Part shown: positions 33,568 through 37,218 of the stretch, one piece after another | Layout: the number at the start of each line of letters is the position of its first letter | Position numbering within the stretch: position 1 is the first letter of the stretch | Assembly (NCBI GenBank): GCA_023248545.1 | Contig: JAHFEF010000018.1 | Coordinates: 1 to 37,218, forward strand | Direction: 5' to 3' | Source of the DNA: Myxococcales bacterium | GTDB taxonomy: Bacteria; Myxococcota; UBA727; JABDBI01 | DNA length: 37,218 nucleotides | Program-made: the position numbers and the translations under genes | Notes under the pieces: generated by a model | Seen by the model: the letters and a program-made list of their open reading frames with translations, nothing else | Told to the model about the DNA's origin: nothing | Database searches by the model: none

Positions 33568-34071
33568 TCAGGCCCGCAACCACAAAACAGCCCCAATCAA
33601 TAAACCCAACACCACCAAGCCCATGAGGCCCATGTAGACATAATCTAACCAGGGAGAAGGCGGAGGCGGTGGGGCGACGGAAGGAGTTTCTGGTGCTTCA
33701 CTGGGTTGTGGCTTTGCAGGGACTGGTTCTTGAAAGGCTGGCAGGACGCTGAGGCGTTTTAAAATTGCTGCATTGGAGTCGGTAAACTTAAGCTTGAGAT
33801 CCCCTAAATCTATCTCGTCAGAGTCTTTCAGCAATTGGGGTTCGGTGATTCGCGTGCCGTTGACCCAAACGCCGTTTTTGCTTTTGAGATCTTCGATCCA
33901 AACGCCATCAATATCTTGCTTGAGTTTGCAGTGCTTGCGCGAGATATTTTTGTTGTCGATCACAATATCAACTTCGTGCGAGCGGCCGAGTGTGAGCTCG
34001 GGCTTTTGGGGATCCAAGCTGATCTTTTGGCTTTCCATAGGACCATTTAAGTAAATTAACTCAACGGACAT
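33568..34071 (-). CDS. FHA-domain protein with C-terminal membrane anchor
   Basis: This 167-residue protein has an N-terminal forkhead-associated domain with the expected phosphothreonine-binding residues: LGRSHEVDIVIDN, then SRKHCKL, and SKNGVWVNG. A Pro/Ala/Glu linker of about 40 residues follows (QEPVPAKPQPSEAPET and a run of six Pro), then one membrane helix (YMGLMGLVVLGLLIGAVLWL) at the very end. The FHA domain should face the cytoplasm. I start it at ATG 34071, one base after the stop of the TPR gene; an in-frame GTG at 34083 is possible. It presumably reads a Ser/Thr kinase signal at the membrane; no kinase gene is in view. Confidence 0.88.
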   Translation of the reverse strand: MSVELIYLNGPMESQKISLDPQKPELTLGRSHEVDIVIDNKNISRKHCKLKQDIDGVWIEDLKSKNGVWVNGTRITEPQLLKDSDEIDLGDLKLKFTDSNAAILKRLSVLPAFQEPVPAKPQPSEAPETPSVAPPPPPSPWLDYVYMGLMGLVVLGLLIGAVLWLRA

Positions 34072-34072
34072 T

Positions 34073-35194
34073 TTAGGAACCACTCAGTGCCGTGATCACA
34101 CGGTTACATTGTTTGCTTTGCTCAGGATCTTTGTTGGCGCTGTGGCACAGCGCAAACGATTGGCAGTTCGAGAGCGCCTGCGAACTGTTTAAGACTTTTT
34201 TATAATACATGCCGAGTAGATAATAAGCTGGGCAAATCTTGGTATTGAGCGACACGGCTTTTTCACACTCAGCAACCGCGAGCTCATTGAGGCCGTTGTC
34301 AAACAAGATGGAGCAATAGCCATAGTGCGCTTGTGCATCGTTGGGGTTTTTCTTAAGCAGAGCCACATAAGATTTGAGGGCTTCGCTTTTAATCTTGCTG
34401 CCTTGATAGGCACTGTCGACGCCGGCAATACACGTGGCATTTTTCTTATTAGAAGCTAGGCAACTGGTAAATTGTTGCAACGCAGCATCAAACTGCTTTT
34501 CGAACAAGAGCAATTGGCCGTAGCTCTCGTGGCAAGTTTCGCTGGTGGGGTCGACCTGCAGGCAGCTTTGAAAATAGTTGGTGGCATCTCTGAAGTCGGC
34601 TTCACGGTCAGCTTCTAGTTTTTCCATCGAGGCTTCCGAGGTCATGATAACCCCCAAATCACGATAGCCATTGACATAGGCAGGATTGACAGCGATGAGC
34701 TTTAAATATTGCTTTTTAGCGCGTGCATAGTTGGACAGAGCCACGCTTTTGTTTCCTTGGGTTGCGGCACTCTGTCCAATGCGTAAGTAGCTGAGTCCCA
34801 AATTATACCGGGCATCTTCATAACCAGGATCAATTTGAAGTGCTGCGTCGAAATAGGGGATGCCACCCGAAAAATTATTTTGCTTAAAGTAGACCGCACC
34901 GAGGTTATTGCGTGCTTGAGCAAAATTTTTGCTTTGTTTGATGGCACGGGTAAAATAGTCGACGGCTTTGTTTGTGTCTCCCCGGGCATAGGCCACCAGG
35001 CCTAAGCCGTTCATACAGGCAGCAACCGAGTCATCGTATTCAAGGCACAGCTCGCAGCGGATCTTGGCGCCTTCATAGTCTTCGATTTGCAGACTTTGTA
35101 TGCAGGCATTTTCTTGAGCCAATGCAGCTGGGTTGAGTGGCCTCGGATGAGAGCAGGACAAGGCAAACAGTGCAAGACAGATAAACAGGCGCAT
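34073..35194 (-). CDS. TPR-repeat lipoprotein (Tgl/PilF-like)
   Basis: This 373-residue protein has a lipoprotein signal peptide with lipobox ALSC (Cys14) and then about seven to eight TPR helix pairs (for example AACMNGLGLVAYARGDTNKA, ARNNLGAVYFKQNNFSGG, and ARYNLGLSYLRIG). Conserved Cys residues recur at similar places in several repeats (CLEYDDSVAAC, CLQVDPTSETC, CLASNKKNATC), hinting at disulfides in the periplasm. A GGAG ribosome site precedes the ATG at 35194. Tgl/PilF lipoproteins help assemble pilus secretins; that role here is inference. It lies 19 bp after the Yip1 gene and 1 bp before the FHA gene. Confidence 0.87.
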   Translation of the reverse strand: MRLFICLALFALSCSHPRPLNPAALAQENACIQSLQIEDYEGAKIRCELCLEYDDSVAACMNGLGLVAYARGDTNKAVDYFTRAIKQSKNFAQARNNLGAVYFKQNNFSGGIPYFDAALQIDPGYEDARYNLGLSYLRIGQSAATQGNKSVALSNYARAKKQYLKLIAVNPAYVNGYRDLGVIMTSEASMEKLEADREADFRDATNYFQSCLQVDPTSETCHESYGQLLLFEKQFDAALQQFTSCLASNKKNATCIAGVDSAYQGSKIKSEALKSYVALLKKNPNDAQAHYGYCSILFDNGLNELAVAECEKAVSLNTKICPAYYLLGMYYKKVLNSSQALSNCQSFALCHSANKDPEQSKQCNRVITALSGS

Positions 35195-35213
35195 AGAAAC
35201 TCCAAAAGCCAGT

Positions 35214-35777
35214 CTACACCGAAAGTGCTAAGAGCTGCAAAGCAGAATTCCAACTCAGTTTCAAGAACAATGCTGGGGGCAAAATACAAGCAAAAGCGGC
35301 TATATATGAGAGCCCATAGATCTCCTTGAGGGCTTTAGTGAGCAGCACGAAGACCCACACGGATGACAATAGGGGTCCAATGATTGGAATAAACGCGAAC
35401 AGCATCGGAACTTGACACAGGGCGCATAAATACAGCGTAGTTTCATAGCGTAAATTTTTCGAGTCAGAAAAGTTAAAGCCTTTAATTACGACATGGAGCG
35501 CACTGGCAAACAAATAAATTCCAAAAAAGGCGATCACAGGCGAGAATGAGAGGCTAAGCAAAGCTTCTTTTCGGATGATTTCCAGTTGGGGAAGTGGAAC
35601 AAGCTCCAAGAGGGGCTTTGAAGTCTTCGCAAAAGAGACGAGGAGGATTTGTACGGCCGCCTCACAAAATAGCCCAAACCACAAACAAGCTGCCCCTAAA
35701 AACAGAGTCCGAGTCCCTAAACTCTCAAGCTTGAGCGTCTTAAAAAAAACGCTGGGTGATTTGAGTAACGCTCGCAT
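35214..35777 (-). CDS. Yip1-domain membrane protein
   Basis: This protein of about 187 residues has five likely membrane helices in the order usual for bacterial Yip1 proteins. The N-terminus MRALLKSPSVFFKTL precedes the first helix, and the block ALHVVIKGFNFSDSKNLRYETTLYLCALCQVPMLFAFIP is characteristic. It ends in VLLTKALKEIYGLSYIAAFACIL. I start it at ATG 35777; a TTG at 35813 would add 12 residues. Neither has a Shine-Dalgarno sequence. It heads a Yip1-TPR-FHA set and is divergent from an unknown anchored protein. Function of bacterial Yip1 proteins is not known. Confidence 0.82.
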   Translation of the reverse strand: MRALLKSPSVFFKTLKLESLGTRTLFLGAACLWFGLFCEAAVQILLVSFAKTSKPLLELVPLPQLEIIRKEALLSLSFSPVIAFFGIYLFASALHVVIKGFNFSDSKNLRYETTLYLCALCQVPMLFAFIPIIGPLLSSVWVFVLLTKALKEIYGLSYIAAFACILPPALFLKLSWNSALQLLALSV

Positions 35778-35837
35778 AGGTAGTTCAATGGTCTCTTTTG
35801 GGAAAATAATCAAGGCGTTTCAACTGTTAACGAAAAT

Positions 35838-36749
35838 ATGAAACATTGGATTTTTGTGGGCTGCTTAGTTCTGTCTGGTACGTTGTTGTCTTCTGAACTC
35901 GTGATAGAGCCCTATCAGTTTCAGGATGTAAAGCAGTTTTGTGAACAGTTAAATGCGCTGGGGGTTCGTTCAACCCTGTTTGGAGAGGAGTGCGATTTAC
36001 TAGCGGATTCGAGAGAAATCTGGCTGGTGTTTGGGGGGCCGAGCAGGCAGTTAATCTCAATCCTTCGAACGGAGCGGGTGCGCGAAGATACAACTATTTT
36101 GTTAACGGGTAGCTTTTTAGATATCAAAGACGTTGATCAAATTTATCGAACGATGTTCGATCGAATCGGGCGGATGTGGTCAAAAGAGAATGCTTGGGCT
36201 GGGATCTCGTGGGTCGCGGTTCATCAAGAGATATTCAACCTGGTAGATAGCCTCGATGAGAAGCAGTTTCCGATTTTGTTCTCGTTAGAAGAGCAGCTGT
36301 TTGCTGCAACGCCGATTGCGACGCTGGTGCCAGAGCCAGTTTTGGAGGTTGCTGTTCAAGACTCGGCTTATGTTAATTGGAAGTGGGCTGCTGTGGGTGG
36401 CTTAGCCGTTGTTGGGGGTGGTTTGATATACAAAGCGCTGCGTGCGAGCCAGCCTTCGCCGCCATCTTCGCCAGTGACGCCGGTTGCTCGACACGTTACT
36501 TTTGCCTCACCGCTTGCTGAAACAAAGCTTTCCCTGGACGAACGAAAACAAATTCAAGGCCTGTGTGACATAGCGAATGAGTTGATGTTCAGGATTAATC
36601 AGCAAAGGCACCTTCCAGGGCAACGCGATGATTCCACCTGGAGGAAAGGACTACTAGACGTTCGCAGTGAGCTACAGCCATATGCTAGTCTGCCACGTGT
36701 TCACAAGGTCCTTTCCGCAATCGGGCAATATCGCCTAGGGCCTTACTAG
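35838..36749 (+). CDS. Unknown secreted or anchored protein with internal membrane helix
   Basis: This 303-residue protein has an N-terminal signal peptide or anchor (MKHWIFVGCLVLSGTLLSS), a first domain of about 170 residues with mixed strands and helices (LTGSFLDIKDVDQIYRTMFDRIG, then LFSLEEQLFAATP), a membrane helix near residue 190 (WKWAAVGGLAVVGGGLIYKAL), a Pro/Ser linker and a helical C-terminal domain of about 80 residues. If both hydrophobic parts are read as such, the first domain is periplasmic and the second cytoplasmic. I do not recognise the family. The ATG has no Shine-Dalgarno sequence. The end overlaps the AlkZ-like gene by 15 bp on the other strand. Confidence 0.65.
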   Translation: MKHWIFVGCLVLSGTLLSSELVIEPYQFQDVKQFCEQLNALGVRSTLFGEECDLLADSREIWLVFGGPSRQLISILRTERVREDTTILLTGSFLDIKDVDQIYRTMFDRIGRMWSKENAWAGISWVAVHQEIFNLVDSLDEKQFPILFSLEEQLFAATPIATLVPEPVLEVAVQDSAYVNWKWAAVGGLAVVGGGLIYKALRASQPSPPSSPVTPVARHVTFASPLAETKLSLDERKQIQGLCDIANELMFRINQQRHLPGQRDDSTWRKGLLDVRSELQPYASLPRVHKVLSAIGQYRLGPY

Positions 36750-37217
36750 ATTATCGCCGTCTAGATACGGCTTTCTGAACGTGTTCGCAGCTCGGCGTTC
36801 AAGTGGGCTGCGCAATAAGTTCGTATCGGTCGTTTTAAACGGCGGCTCTTTGCCCAGAGGCCATAAGAAAGATCCCGGAGCACGCTTGGACAGGGGTTCT
36901 AACAAGGGCCTTTCAAATAGTGATACCGAGACTGATCCAGATATTCTGGCCAAGAGCTGTGCATATTGGTTTGCCAGAAAACGCACGTCGTGTTTGAGTT
37001 CCTGATAAGACTCAAATAAATGGTATTCAAAAACATGTTCCTGGCTGTCTCTAAATTGCCAGATGCCGATGACGCGGCCCAGTTGGACGATGGTGCCCGT
37101 GGCATTGCCGAGCATGTCATAGACAAAGCCAAAGTCGCTCTTTTTTGTGGTTCGCTTGCGATTAAGCCAACCCGCAGTAAACGGATCCCAAGGGGGCAGA
37201 AAGACGATGCTGTGTTC
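36735..37217 (-). CDS. AlkZ-like winged-helix DNA-binding protein, C-terminal part, 5'-truncated
   Basis: The frame runs open to the right window edge, so only about 160 C-terminal residues are present. The opening block EHSIVFLPPWDPFTAGWLNRKR, then FVYDMLGNATGTIVQLGRVIGIWQFR, fits the end of the winged-helix family that includes the AlkZ/YcaQ DNA glycosylases, where FLPPxDPxxxGxxxR and GxVVGxW-like segments recur. The ATG inside (37115) is not the start. The fit to AlkZ rather than a wider winged-helix relative is uncertain because the QxQ or QxD catalytic motif lies outside. Its stop overlaps the end of the unknown gene at 35838 by 15 bp. Confidence 0.65.
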   Translation of the reverse strand, partial: EHSIVFLPPWDPFTAGWLNRKRTTKKSDFGFVYDMLGNATGTIVQLGRVIGIWQFRDSQEHVFEYHLFESYQELKHDVRFLANQYAQLLARISGSVSVSLFERPLLEPLSKRAPGSFLWPLGKEPPFKTTDTNLLRSPLERRAANTFRKPYLDGDNLVRP

Positions 37218-37218
37218 T

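Overview
The window looks like chromosomal DNA from a Gram-negative (two-membrane) bacterium with a very compact genome. Outer-membrane biology is everywhere: TolC-type channels, an OprB-like porin, LolC/LolD, lipoboxes, pseudopilins and a type III secretion export gate. The lysS-lolC-lolD linkage, split glycine dehydrogenase and a Tgl/PilF-like TPR lipoprotein beside an FHA protein suggest a deltaproteobacterium in the broad sense (for example Bdellovibrionota- or Myxococcota-like). This placement is inference from gene content only. I see no tRNA, rRNA, CRISPR array, insertion sequence or prophage, and no gene-free stretch above 300 bases.

Layout. 1-2.6 kb (+): the C-terminal half of a non-flagellar type III export gate protein (SctV) cut by the window edge, adenosine deaminase and methionine aminopeptidase. 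2.7-4.2 kb (+): a lipoprotein with its own sigma70-type promoter and a Thr/Ser/Gly/Pro tail. 4.2-5.1 kb (-): gamma-carbonic-anhydrase-like protein and a DUF192 lipoprotein, divergent from a POT peptide transporter (+). 6.6-13 kb (-): an HME-RND heavy-metal efflux set (czcA, tolC-like, czcB-like) followed by lysA. 13.1-13.8 kb (+): a small MscS-related TM-helix protein. 13.8-18.9 kb (-): a six-gene operon gcvPA-gcvPB-phhA-phhB-tmk-folP, joined by folate, pterin and one-carbon chemistry. 19-23.1 kb (+): a tolC-macA-macB export set. 23.1-24.4 kb (-): an OprB-like porin. 24.5-30.5 kb (+): five pseudopilin genes, then lysS-lolC-lolD. 30.5-32.5 kb: a mazEF-type toxin-antitoxin pair, then three small unknown or poorly known proteins. 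32.5-37.2 kb: TerC-family protein, a DUF2442 protein, an FHA/TPR/Yip1 group, an unknown anchored protein and the C-terminal part of an AlkZ-like winged-helix protein cut by the right edge.

Two patterns stand out. First, all nine convergent gene pairs end within 2 bp of each other, abut, or overlap by up to 52 bp, so there is no room for classical intergenic terminators. Second, at least three sites show the same geometry of -35 box, 17 bp, -10 box, 6 bp, start codon, which would place the +1 on the start codon and give leaderless mRNAs. Two of these are back to back and share a palindromic -35 box between mazE and an unknown gene, with both start codons exactly 32 bp from the axis. Other points of note are a palindromic repeat inserted in frame in macB, a thymidylate kinase with His in place of the P-loop Lys, and a dihydropteroate synthase with Cys at the loop Phe associated with sulfonamide resistance.
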